In this document: piece after piece, positions 39,420 through 48,719 of the stretch
Position numbering within the stretch: the stretch's first letter is position 1
Layout of the letters: every line of letters starts with the position of its first letter
From: Imbricaverruca yamaguchii
Taxonomy: Eukaryota; Arthropoda; Thecostraca; Neoverrucidae
Direction of reading: 5' to 3'
DNA length: 64,000 nt
NCBI GenBank assembly: GCA_034440575.1
Contig: JAOTOL010001601.1
Coordinates: 1,976,001 to 2,040,000 of the forward strand
Notes under the pieces: generated by a model
Told to the model about the DNA's origin: nothing
The model's input: the letters and a program-made list of their open reading frames with translations, nothing else
The model's database searches: none
Position numbers and translations under genes: made by a program

Positions 39420-42247
39420 GCGTGTGTGTGCGCTTATATATCAGATTGGTAACTACTATTATTGACATAAAGCCGTTGCTTAGAAACACGTTAATTTTGA
39501 GGAATCAGTTGGGCGAACTGTTCGATATTGTGGAACTAGATGATGATGCTCCTGCATGACTTGTGTCTGAACGGCCACTGATCGACCTTGTGTCGTGCTC
39601 CAGGTTCACCTGACCAGCGCAGTGTATGGCTCTTCCGGGGCAGGCCATCGGATCTCAAACTTCGGCCTCACTCTACTCGTCATATACTTCCTGCAGACCA
39701 GACCGGTGCCAGTGCTGCCATCTCTCTCAGAACTCGCGCAACGCGCCAGTGAGTGTCGGCGCCTGTGAATCTTTCAGCAGTGGTGGGCGATATTTTACGA
39801 GCATAAGGTGTGATCGGTGCCATATGAAGGACACAAGTGTGTTCGTGATAGCCAATAGAATGCCTCTACGCCCTGCTGGACTGCAGCCGTCATCTCTACC
39901 TCCGCCTTTGGCGCCCGGGGAGAAGTTCATGGCCAGCCATTATTTTATCCAATACCTCAGTGCCCCAATCCCCCCTGGGCGCCGGCTCTTGACCGTTCTG
40001 ATACTCTTCGGGGTTTTTTCTTTGTTTTTAGGGTATCTGCTCCGTTCCTGAAATGCCCTTTTGACGCCCCCAAGGAACTCTCATTTGAGTGTTGTCAGAG
40101 CAGTGATTGGGGCGGTCCTCGCCCTGTCCCCTCCATCTGCCGAACTGATTTCATAAAATATAGCTCATTAAAGTCAGAATGTCACTGCAAGAGTGATCAC
40201 TTCATCATCATTCACTGTCGTATTTAGTTTGTTTCTCAGAATTGTTTGTTTGGTTCTGGATACTTCCATGCGATAGGACGACTGAGATGGAGAAAATAGT
40301 GTAGATAGTGAGATGACTAGGACACGGCGTGATGTAATGCGAGATCAGTGGACGCGGTTAGACAACATCAAGGGTATATTATGTACACACACACAGACTT
40401 ACGGATTCAGACCGACGTCTATAAGGTATGGGTAGACATAGCTGACAATGTTTGAAGTACGAACACAAAGCTGTGACCTAGGCCAAACGCTGACCTGGAT
40501 CGCGCAAGTAATCTCGGTTGGACCTCAAAGGTCAGTGACCTTGAATGACCTTTTTTCATTTCGGGCCATTTGTGAAGTTTGTAACCTTTGATTCTAATTT
40601 GGTGACCTTGTTGCTATGTGGAATACCCGAACTTCGCTCATATTTTATGGTCGTGCCCTGACCATAGGTCACGTGTAATTTCGTCGATCGTGGAACAATA
40701 TGGTATTGGAGAAACATCCGAAAAGGAGAAGTATCATAGGTTAAAATGACACCATTCGAAGTGTCGCTTGCACAGGTATATGGGTCTGAGATCATAGAAC
40801 CTTGTTGACCTTGTATAGTTCTTTGTCTTAAACATGGCCCATCTCGAAAGTATTTCCCCTGCCCTGAATTCGGATTTGGCGGCGCCTTTTTATCGTAAGC
40901 ATGTGCAAACCACTGTTCATTGCGCGAACATATTAATTGTGGGAGCATATCTGTACTTTGCTGATCGTTTGAGGTCATGATCTGGCCGTAGTTTTGTTTT
41001 GTCTGGTCAGGGATTGATGTGGCATTGGAGAAACAAAATATAAGTTCCATTAAAATCTCCTAGAAGTTCTGTCAAATTGATATCCAATATTGAAAATGTA
41101 GCACAATTGACCCCATCTGACCACAGGTCAGATAACATTTTCAGAAGAATTATAAGTATGCAAGTTGCCGGTCCTGCCACAATTCTGAAATATCGAAAGA
41201 TATCGATTCACCTATAAAAAGGTCAAGAACGCTCAAGCATATGTAGAGATTGACCTTTTTGCCATAGCATAGGCTAATAATATGGCATGATCCAGGTCCA
41301 TATTTTCCTGGGTGTCAAACTGATGAAGAAAATGCATGGCAAGTTCCAGCTTGCTATGCCTTTCAGTTCGCCAGATATTCGAGAAAGACGAACGTGTTGG
41401 ATGATGCACCAGTGTGCATTAAAGCAAAGCGCCAGATGTCTCATCTTGCTCACGTGCAGACTGTTGGATTGATCGTGTTACGTTGTGTTGGGCGTGTTTG
41501 CTCGGTGTTCTGTGGTCTGTGAGGCGTGTTCGGGTTGGCTGTGACGGTGCGGCTGGCTGCGCAGGACCGAGCGACACAGTCCGGGTGGACGACATCGAGT
41601 ACGCCTTCCTGCGCGACCCCAACCTGGTGCCGGTCACAGAAAACACGGAGCCGCTGTCTCGCCTGCTGGCCGAGTTCTTCGCCCTGTACGCGTCGCTCGA
41701 CCTGGACTCGCACGCCGTGTCGGTGGTGTGGCCCGGCAAGTCCGTCCGGCGGGCCGCCTCCGGCGTCATGTACGTGCAGAACCCACTCCACCAGGACCTG
41801 AACGTCACCAGGAACGTGACACGCGATCAGATGCAGCTGCTGGCCAGCGAGTCGGCGCGCGCTGTGCGCCTCATCGAGGCGGGCAACTGGTCGGCTGTGA
41901 TGCTGGACAACGAGGCGGGCTTTGCTGAGCAGCTTGGCAAGCTGTATTCGGTTCACGACCTCTTCAACGAGCGCGCGCCCACCGAGAAGCCGCAGTTCAG
42001 CGGACGATTTGCCAAGGAGTCGTCGGCGCAGCCCGCCGGCGGTGTCCGAACATCCGTGGACAGACGGCCAGTATACAGTGCGACGGGTCGTGGCGGTGCG
42101 GACGGGGAGCGCAGAGCGACACCCGGGCTGCCGCCGACCGGCTCCAAAAGGAAGCTGCCGCCGACCGTGCCCGAACGATCCTTCGATTTTATCGCACGCG
42201 ACCACAAGAGTAAACAGAGGCCAACACGGAGGAAGAAACGGCAATGA
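29844..42247 (+). CDS. MTPAP: Mitochondrial poly(A) RNA polymerase (complete)
   Basis: It adds poly(A) to mitochondrial mRNAs in the matrix (family knowledge). Exons: 29844-29901, 32840-33036, 33308-33535, 34742-34957, 35826-35945, 36339-36424, 38538-38634, 39604-39748, 41565-42247. All introns are GT-AG and phases agree; the total is 1830 nt, 609 codons plus TGA (human about 582). The N-terminus [15 protein letters not shown] is basic and hydrophobic, fitting a mitochondrial presequence. Residues 162-233 hold the nucleotidyltransferase motif [17 protein letters not shown] with Asp219 and Asp221. VDCDLSMQ near 294-301 supplies the third carboxylate region. [17 protein letters not shown] and [20 protein letters not shown] match the PAP core. 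The last exon encodes the PAP-associated domain ([20 protein letters not shown]) and a basic C-terminal tail ending RRKKRQ. The third exon ends inside a 22-bp minisatellite. No other clear match to a related TUTase was preferred. Confidence 0.94.
30860..31620 (-). mobile_element. Decayed CR1/L2-type LINE fragment
   Basis: On the minus strand, from right to left: [17 protein letters not shown] near 31480-31430, [19 protein letters not shown] near 31330-31270, then a SRTRLKVF...NRTLESAV segment and a further LINE-like C-terminal stretch. This is the conserved end of CR1/L2-clade reverse transcriptases. The frame is interrupted. Confidence 0.75.
31985..32330 (+). mobile_element. Decayed CR1/L2-type LINE reverse transcriptase core
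   Basis: Fragments around an FDR...[16 protein letters not shown] stretch lead to [17 protein letters not shown] (about 32197-32250), the RT motif normally [18 protein letters not shown]. Frameshifts and stops are present. It is in the opposite orientation to the LINE piece at 30860-31620. Confidence 0.75.
33524..34130 (+). repeat. 20/22-bp minisatellite straddling an MTPAP 5' splice site
   Basis: About 27 units of CAGTGTCCCACG|GTACGGTC type. The last 12 coding bases of MTPAP exon 3 (CAGTGTCCCACG, ending 33535) and its donor GTATGG form the first unit. Most units keep a CACG|GTACGG donor-like junction. Several frames on both strands are open through the array because the unit is not a multiple of three; these are not genes. 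Confidence 0.93.
34131..34741 (+). other. MTPAP intron 3, distal part
   Basis: Unique sequence after the minisatellite. 34470-34620 contains a partial inverted similarity around gtgtttgtttttattttcgg and gtgtttggtttttgttttcgg. No gene is recognised. Confidence 0.5.
35000..35560 (+). repeat. Degenerate ~85-90-bp tandem repeat in MTPAP intron 4, with a LINE tail insert
   Basis: About five diverged units with ggtgaggtagcatactgcagctctgctg and ggtgttcctgtggt blocks start a few dozen bases after the exon 4 donor (34958). At 35145-35223 a dispersed tail (GGGCGCTAAATGACCTTG, then GCCCTTAAGCCCAAATAATC) interrupts the array. Confidence 0.65.
36425..38537 (+). other. MTPAP intron 6
   Basis: It holds the perfect hairpin (36795-36845), a dispersed LINE tail at about 37066-37135 (GGGCGCAAAATGACCTTTGC...CCTAAGCCCCAATTCATC) and a segment near 37430-37580 resembling 6270-6450. 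The rest is unique. Confidence 0.6.
36795..36845. other. Perfect 21-bp inverted repeat, 9-nt loop
   Basis: Left arm 36795-36815 and right arm 36825-36845 are exact reverse complements (core GGCATCGTTCGCCAAC). The loop is AGTTACCAG. It lies in MTPAP intron 6, on its own, with no other transposon features seen. Confidence 0.9.
38635..39603 (+). other. MTPAP intron 7
   Basis: It contains a reverse LINE-tail-like remnant near 39110-39175, a tandem ATGACCTTGACC phrase at 39258-39292, and a (GT)n/(CA)n microsatellite at about 39325-39432. No other gene. Confidence 0.6.
39749..41564 (+). other. MTPAP intron 8, rich in AGGTCA half-sites
   Basis: At 40440-41270 the hexamer AGGTCA/TGACCT (or one-base variants) occurs repeatedly. 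A 164-codon open frame on the minus strand (40556-41050) shows no recognisable domain and I do not call it a gene. Confidence 0.55.
40529..40541. promoter_or_regulatory. Perfect IR-1 palindrome AGGTCAGTGACCT
   Basis: Two AGGTCA half-sites are inverted with one spacer base (15-bp palindrome 40528-40542). This fits the ecdysone-receptor/USP response-element consensus. It lies in a cluster of further half-sites. Function is not shown by sequence alone. Confidence 0.5.
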
Positions 42248-43551
42248 CATATTGACCGATTGGCCGAGGCGTACCTTAGCTAAATGTGTGATATGCACTC
42301 ACAATGTGAGTTTGCATCATTCATTGCTGGTGTGTGCTGGGCTGGGCAATTTGTCATTGATATATCAGCTAGGAACAAGGTTTTGTGAAACAAGTGCGTC
42401 ATGAATGTTTTGATAAACGAGTAAAGGATAAAGAAACTTCGGAGTCTTCTTTTTGCGCACTTAGTTTGTGCATGCCACGGAAAGATGTGAATGTTCTACT
42501 GCATGTTTTCATTCACAAAGTGAAGATGGTTTGTTCATGGGTGTAGCATTGTATGCTTTTTGGAGGGCTCTCCCTCCAAATTTTGGTTTTGCCCTCCCCA
42601 CATACAAATTATTTAAACTTTTAACATGAAACTTTATGTGGTCTGCCACCCCACCTCACACACCCCAACACACTTGGGCCTCTCCCTTGCCTTCAGGGCT
42701 TGTGCCCTTCCAATAATTTTCAGAAGCATTCAGTTTTTAAGCTAACCTATCAAGTTTTTATTTGTGTGTTAGTTTCCAAAGATGTTTTGCACTCTAGATA
42801 TTGAGCTCTCTGGGTGTTGTGCACTCCCGTGGGAAGCAACATCGACGAAGAATTTTGGACGGAAGGATTTCGTTCAGCAAATCAACATTGAAGGGCGGTT
42901 GGTTCGTATTGTCCAGAGTGCGCAACATCCTGGAAGCACATTGTCCAAGTTCGGCTAGGTGGGAGCACTAATGCAGCACAGGAAGGTCGACCGAGACCCG
43001 AGGTGGCCTTTGCTCATGAACTTAAGTTAGCTTGTAGATGATAAATGACACTAAATGAAATGTTTTAGCCACATCTGTACTCCGAATTCGCACCGGGAAT
43101 GTTTGTAGACTATATTGTTGGCAAAAGAGAACCACATCAGGTATGACAAGTGAAGTTGCGGCCGCGCTAACGCACGATTTTTATCTGATCGACTTTGGAA
43201 GGATCGACAATAGGTGGATTACCGTATTCCTTTAGGGGTGCTTGTGCACCCCTGAAATCTCCCGAGCACCCATAAAGTGTAGCATGGAATTTTACGTGAA
43301 AGCATCCCTGAAATTGTCAGGATCAGTCGTAATGCAATGGAGAGGCGCCCTTGAAAGTGTACGCAATTCTCCACCAGTGGGATCGATCCCTGTATGCTGG
43401 TAGCGATTAAGTGAGGAGGAGGAGGATGGCGGTACTGGCGCCACACTTGGAAGTACGGCACCGCGGCCGTTGTTAGAATTTTTATTCGGTTAAGTTGCCT
43501 GCCGTTGATTTTTTGGTGGTGTTGAACATCCCATGGGTATCCTTTTCCTTT
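42248..43551. other. Region downstream of MTPAP
   Basis: GATAAA hexamers at about 42411 and 42428 are weak candidates for MTPAP poly(A) signals. A short hairpin AGGGGTGC-TTGT-GCACCCCT lies at 43236-43255. No gene is recognised. Confidence 0.5.
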
Positions 43552-43733
43552 CGTTTGTTTATTGGGTTGTTCACGACGCACTTTATGCACGATCACGGCT
43601 AATAACACCGCCCACACTGTTGGCCACGCCGGTGGGCCGAGGGATTTCGAAATGTCCTGATCGGTGCGAGTGTTTAACCTAGCACCTTTGGTACCCGAAG
43701 CTCAACAACTTAACCACTCGGCCGTTCCTGCCA
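43552..43733 (-). mobile_element. tRNA-derived SINE, family B, reverse copy
   Basis: Reverse complement of the 4452 and 7051 copies: on the minus strand it begins GGCAGGAACGGCCGAGTGG, contains ATTTCGAAATCCCTCGGCCC and ends GCATAAAGTGCGTCGTGAAC, then CCAATAAACAAACG. Confidence 0.85.
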
Positions 43734-44699
43734 CATTTTTTTTATTTCAAAGAATTGTCAGAACCCAGCGGAACAACCTGGAAGTCTTGGGCGGGGGGGG
43801 GCAAGGATACGGGTCCTCAACTCATTGGCCTTGGATATATTTATATGTAAAATAATTCCAAAAATAGTGTATGGTCGATGCACCTTACAAATATTTTCAG
43901 GAAGTTTATCAATTTTGGCTAAAAATTAACTGCTTTGGGACGGCCATCATTGATATGCCCCCACCCCCAAAACCCGCTGGTGGAAGGCCCATCGAGTCAC
44001 TCCAAAATGGTGAAGGAGGTGGCACATTCACGTGCAGCACGGTCCCCAGGTACGGTCTAGGATTTTTGTAAAATGAGTTTAAAGTCACTTCCTCAAAAAC
44101 TCATTTCAACAAAGAAACCATCAGTGCTGAGTTGCCGTTGAGGATGTTTCCGTCATCAGGGAGCCGTGGAAAACGCAGCTGGACAATTTATTCATACATA
44201 ATTATTTCGATGGAGAGCATCCAATATTTAAAAATGGGCCCAGAAATACGTCCCTGTACCTTTGATGTTCAGAACAAGTCCTGCTCACTTATCCTAAGAC
44301 AAGGGTAATCTAAGGGCCTGTGAAAATCCAACGGAGGAAGTCTCACGAGTCAGTCTGTGTAGGCAGTCGAGGATCGAAATGGGGGGGGGGGGGTACAGGC
44401 GTACGCCGGACCATAGAGGTTATTTTCGCCGTATTTAAAGCGAGCCGGTTTTTCAAGCAGTGAAAGCAAGCATACATTTTCGTTAAAATCGTCGGACCCT
44501 TGATCGCAAGGTTGTAGGATCTCGCAGCCGACGGCGTTTGCCGAGTCCACCCGCGACCAATCGGCGTGAGAGGTTGGCGACGCCATATGACAGTTGCTGA
44601 ATGCGTCGTTAAAGAGCCCAAGGTTCTTGGCGAAAACCACCGAGGGATCTTTATCGTGCGCACAAGCTAGTGTTATTTTGGTTTTTGGACACATCGACC
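43734..44699. other. Repeat-derived spacer
   Basis: Contains G-runs (43792-43801, 44383-44392). At about 44550-44610 a divergent piece of the family A SINE body (CGCGACCAATCGGCGTGAG, then GTTGGCGACGCCATATGAC) follows an atypical head. No gene. Confidence 0.5.
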
Positions 44700-45330
44700 A
44701 TATTTGATCATTTAGCGCCCATTAGTAGTGATACGATAATATCATACTTAGGCCTTCTAAAGTTATAAAATCCATAGTTACATACCCACAAGTCGCGCAC
44801 CTAAACATTCGCGCACAATATATACTATGGCACGTCAGACCGGCGGACGGAGGACAGCAAATCTTATGTCAGAGATATCGTCACCTAAAATGTCAGTAAG
44901 CTTAAGCGTGTTCACTTGTCCCCCAAAATGCCGTCTACCTTGAACTCCGAAGCGGGGGCATGCAAGCAGAACATGGCGCACTGTCGGAGGCACATCACAA
45001 CAGTTACATATCGGCTTTGTTCCTTCATCAGCAAGTAGCTATGAGTGGCGTATGTATGTCCAATCCTCAGCCGAGCAAGTACTACTTCTTCCCATCGAGA
45101 TTTTGTCACTGAGGACTCCCATAACGCGCATAAGGATCATTTTCTATCCGGCTATTCACCATGGTGACTATGCGAGCAAAATTGATGCAGGGAATACGGA
45201 TTACAGAAATGGATTGCTCCAGGAAAGCAAGTGGTAAGCTACATCTTTCGCGAAGGCACGCTGAATACATTTCTGGTCGAGCGCAAAAGGTGATGTGGAA
45301 ATCCACTCTATCCTCTTGAAGTGGTATCAT
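44700..45330 (-). mobile_element. Jockey/I-type LINE 3' fragment
   Basis: On the minus strand a decayed frame includes RWEEVVLARLRIGHTYATHS (about 45095-45035), the conserved region after RNase H in Jockey/I-type LINEs. It ends in a tail GGGCGCTAAATGATCAAA...GGTCGATGTGTCC AAAAACCAAAATAAC near 44725-44680. The 5' part is missing. Confidence 0.75.
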
Positions 45331-45506
45331 CGTATCATCGTGTAGTCATCGACGTTACGTTCGCATGAAATGACACCCGTGGACTTCCCGATAATTGATT
45401 GTTGTACACTAATTTACATGTTTGGATTAAGTTGAAACTGTTGTTATTCCGCTTTGGCATATAATCGACGGCTATTAGACGAATTATATTAACTGATTAG
45501 GTACGT

Positions 45507-45885
45507 TGTAGCGGATGCGGATCCGCCGGCCATCTGGCGGCCAGCTGGTAACCCGTAGCCGCTGGTGAGCGCGCACCCGCCATCTAGTGTCTCAACTTGT
45601 AGTTTGCTCTATTGACGCTAGAGGGCAGTGTTGTTAATTATGCATCCAGGCCCGTTTCAACTTATTTCTCCGCTCATCTCCAATGCACTATGTTCAGCAG
45701 CCACCTGACTTAATAGCCTTCCACTTCACTGAGCCGACTTACTTGTATACTTAACCCACTTGCGCTTACTTTTCCATAGCTGTGTACCTTAGTGCCTTAA
45801 CTAGAACCCAAGGTATGTTCTAGTTAGGATGAGTCTCCGCTATGTGAGGAATAAAGCTACGAACACATGCAGTCACACACAGTCG
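45507..45885 (+). mobile_element. Candidate LTR fragment
   Basis: It begins TGTAGCGGATGCGG, the inverted complement of the GCGCTACA that immediately precedes the Gypsy primer-binding site at 48499. It has an AATAAA (about 45851) near its right end, as in an LTR R region. A LINE abuts it on the right, so it may be the 5' part of the Gypsy LTR split by the LINE, or a separate copy. Confidence 0.5.
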
Positions 45886-45898
45886 TCTCCGTCTCACA

Positions 45899-47443
45899 CC
45901 GAAAACGTTACTTAAAATCGATGGCAAAGCCATCGAGCAGGTGAAAAGTTTCAAATTCCTAGGGGTGCATTTAGACGAAAAACTCAGTTTCAACACCCAT
46001 ATCACCGACATCACGAAGCGAAGCGCGAAGCGCGTCAACATAATACGTGCACTTGCAGGCACAGACTGGGCCGGAGACAGGAAAACACTTCTGCGACTGT
46101 ACACATCAATCATACGACCCATCATAGAATACAACAGCATCATTTTTTTTTTCACAATTTCAGAAAGTCAGAGTAAAAAATTAGAAGTCATCCAAAACAG
46201 CTGCATCACAGCAGCCACAGACGCCCTTAGCGCTACACCGATAGCTAGTCTTCTAGTAGACTCAAACACACCATCACTCCACCGCAGGACACAACACCTG
46301 TGCCGTTACCACATCAAAATCAAATCCATTCCGGCACAGCGCTGCTTCATGCCTGGCAGATACGACAAGAGCCGATTTGCGCGCAAACTTCCACTATATA
46401 GCATTCAAATTGCTACGGCTCTCTCAGATCTTAACCTCGCAATGCCATCCACTGCAGCTCGACCGCCCATTAGGCCCTTCTGGACTTTCAGTCAACCAAA
46501 GGTCGAGTACTTGCTCTCGGAGAAGAAAGCCACTATCACATCGGCGGAGATTCTAGGCCTCTTTCACAAGTTCGCCGATGACAACAATCACAAATCACTC
46601 ATATTCACGGATGGGTCGAAACACGAGGCTAGGGTAGGCATCGGCATCACTGGACCAGGTCTCAGACTTTCCAAACGTCTACCGGATAACTTCTCCATCT
46701 ACTCTGCTGAAGCAATGGCCATTCTGGCCGCTATTTTCATTCTCCTTAAGCGAAAAGTCAGAAACGTAGTGATTTGCTCAGACTCCAAATCCGTCCTACA
46801 GTCAATTAGCAACACCCACGACTGTCCTCATCACATCATTGATCGAATCCAACAAATCGTGGCCCATAACGTAAACATGAACTTTTCCTTCCTCTGGATT
46901 CCGGGCCACGCCAACATCCCAGGTAACGAAGAAGCAGACCGGCTCGCAAAGCAAGCCTTAGCATCGAACACCCACCCCAGCGAGAAATATTCGGTAGACG
47001 ATTGCAAAGCACTCCTACAACATCGCATTCGCCAATACCAACAGAAGACATGGACACAACATAACTCAACACAACACAAATCCAACCACGCCCACTCAAT
47101 AAAACCAACCATAGGCACATGGAACACATCAAATCAGTCTCACCGACAGAAAGAGGTCATCCTCACTAGACTAAGAACCGGTTGCACAAAACTAACACAG
47201 CCTCGATTAGAGGATGACCAACACACAACACCGCACTGCGACTCCTGCAACACCACGTTAAGCATAGGCCACATCCTGCTAGACTGCAGTAGCTTTAGCT
47301 CTCAGAGACAACCACTTAAGGCCTTCTGCCAGAGAAAGGGCATCACCCTATCGCTTCCATCGCTTCTCGGTGACAAACACGCAGAACTCATTCAATTGCT
47401 ATTTGAATATCTGTATGCCACAGAACTAGCAGGAGCTCTCTAG
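45899..47443 (+). CDS. LINE ORF2 C-terminal half: reverse transcriptase end, RNase H, C-terminal zinc knuckle
   Basis: This is the tail of a non-LTR retrotransposon polyprotein. The start is arbitrary because the element is truncated; the frame is open from about 45899 to the TAG at 47443 (first ATG 45941, 500 residues). From that ATG, residues 1-60 match the RT thumb (FLGVHLDEKLSFNTHI, RPIIEYNS). About residues 225-345 are a ribonuclease H with its acidic residues in FTDGSK, SAEAMAI, CSDSKSVL and the GNEEADRLA block. The C-terminus has EVILTRLRTGCT and a CDSCNTTLSIGHILLDC knuckle (C-x2-C-x8-H-x4-C). The RNase H places it in the I/Jockey/R1-like LINEs rather than CR1. The frame is intact, so the insertion is probably fairly young. 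Confidence 0.9.
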   Translation, partial: PKTLLKIDGKAIEQVKSFKFLGVHLDEKLSFNTHITDITKRSAKRVNIIRALAGTDWAGDRKTLLRLYTSIIRPIIEYNSIIFFFTISESQSKKLEVIQNSCITAATDALSATPIASLLVDSNTPSLHRRTQHLCRYHIKIKSIPAQRCFMPGRYDKSRFARKLPLYSIQIATALSDLNLAMPSTAARPPIRPFWTFSQPKVEYLLSEKKATITSAEILGLFHKFADDNNHKSLIFTDGSKHEARVGIGITGPGLRLSKRLPDNFSIYSAEAMAILAAIFILLKRKVRNVVICSDSKSVLQSISNTHDCPHHIIDRIQQIVAHNVNMNFSFLWIPGHANIPGNEEADRLAKQALASNTHPSEKYSVDDCKALLQHRIRQYQQKTWTQHNSTQHKSNHAHSIKPTIGTWNTSNQSHRQKEVILTRLRTGCTKLTQPRLEDDQHTTPHCDSCNTTLSIGHILLDCSSFSSQRQPLKAFCQRKGITLSLPSLLGDKHAELIQLLFEYLYATELAGAL

Positions 47444-47527
47444 GCACCACCAACGCCCACATCAACTAGCAATACATGACCGCGAAACACTCATAGGAAA
47501 CACGTAAATAGCCATCCCTGCATGGCG

Positions 47528-47760
47528 TCGGACGTATATGAGCCGATTTGCTTCCCAGTTAGGAATAATTGGCTACCTAGCGGTGCCGTCGGAGGTAGAT
47601 GAGCCGACTTGCTTCAGGAAAACAACGAAAAAAAAATATTGTTTAGCTTAACGTAAAACCACTACCCAGAGGAGCCGTCGGACGTAGATGAGCCGACATG
47701 CCTTCCGACACTTAACGTAAATGGCTACCCAGAGGAACAGCGGACGTAGAGGAGCCAAAT
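47528..47760 (+). repeat. Four-copy motif in the LINE 3' UTR
   Basis: TCGGACGTAGATGAGCCGA or close variants occur at about 47528, 47588, 47677 and 47738, each followed by a T/C-rich phrase such as TTTGCTTCCC. Spacing is 60-90 bp. Confidence 0.8.
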
Positions 47761-48498
47761 TGTGAAACACCGTACTAACCCAACTGACAACCCTGCATGG
47801 CATGCATAAACTAACCAACTACTAACAACTAACACGCGGCAGCCGGCGTGAGAGGCGGTGTGGACAATTGCCTCCTTGTCCGCACGGTAAAAATCCCTCG
47901 GTGCTCTTCGATAGGAGTAGGCTAAAGCCGGCACCCTGGCAAAATCAGCTCGACACTCAAAACACCCCAGCCCCACCCAAACCACAAATTATTATGTGGA
48001 GGAGTAAAGTAAAATTAAAACCAGTTAGACACCAGGGAGACGTCCCCAACCCAGCCCCCGCCTCCAGCATCCAAAAACTTCGCACAAACTATAACGTAAA
48101 ATTCCCTTAACGTAAATGTCCACTTGCCTGCACCTTGATCGTAACACTCGCTTTCATAGACAGATATGCAACGTGTTCCTTTAAAGGCGGCGCAAATGAC
48201 CTTTATGGTCCGGCACGCCTAAAAAAACCACTCTCCCCCCCCCCGCAATAAAGCAGTTCTCGTATCCAGACCCAGCGAGTGGTTTTACTGGGCGCTGGCG
48301 ACGCGACTCCGGCAGAGGTGGCGACGCGACTCCGCAGCGGCAGCGTATGTATCCCCATGAGGCGCCGGTCCGCACTGAGAGGCCTGTACAGCGCTGCTGT
48401 GCACGGTCTAGGTGTTAATTGGTAAAGGCGTCTCCCTGTGGCTCTCCCAGATCCCTTACTCCTATCCACACATCCACACGCACCCCTAGGCGCTACAT

Positions 48499-48516
48499 TG
48501 GTGACCCCGACGTGAT
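48499..48516 (+). other. Primer-binding site complementary to tRNA-Trp
   Basis: TGGTGACCCCGACGTGAT is complementary to the 3' end of eukaryotic tRNA-Trp including CCA. It starts 2 nt after the presumed LTR end, as expected for a minus-strand primer site. Confidence 0.88.
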
Positions 48517-48719
48517 CTGGGGAGCCGCTGTGTGTCTCTGCCCAATCTCCGCACGCCCCGTTCGGTTCTGCCTCCACTATCCGCGTGTCCGACCGGTCCT
48601 GCCCCTCCACTCGTCGCACGCCCATCCGCTTCTGTCGCCCTGGGGACCTCAGCGAGACGTTCGCGCGAAATCGGCAGGGTGACATTTGGCGCAGCGAGCG
48701 CAACTGCCGTGTGTTAGTG

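Larger units (their letters stand above)
45886..48225 (+). mobile_element. 5'-truncated Jockey/I-type LINE with RNase H
   Basis: The element consists of the C-terminal half of ORF2, a long 3' UTR with repeated motifs (47528-47760) and the tail GGCGGCGCAAATGACCTTTATGG...ACGCCTAAAAAAACC. The 5' end is lost, as is usual for target-primed insertion. It separates the candidate LTR fragment from the Gypsy leader. Confidence 0.8.

Noticed and set aside
40556..41050. 164-codon minus-strand gene
   Set aside because: No recognisable domain, no splice or promoter context, and it lies in an AGGTCA-rich intronic block.
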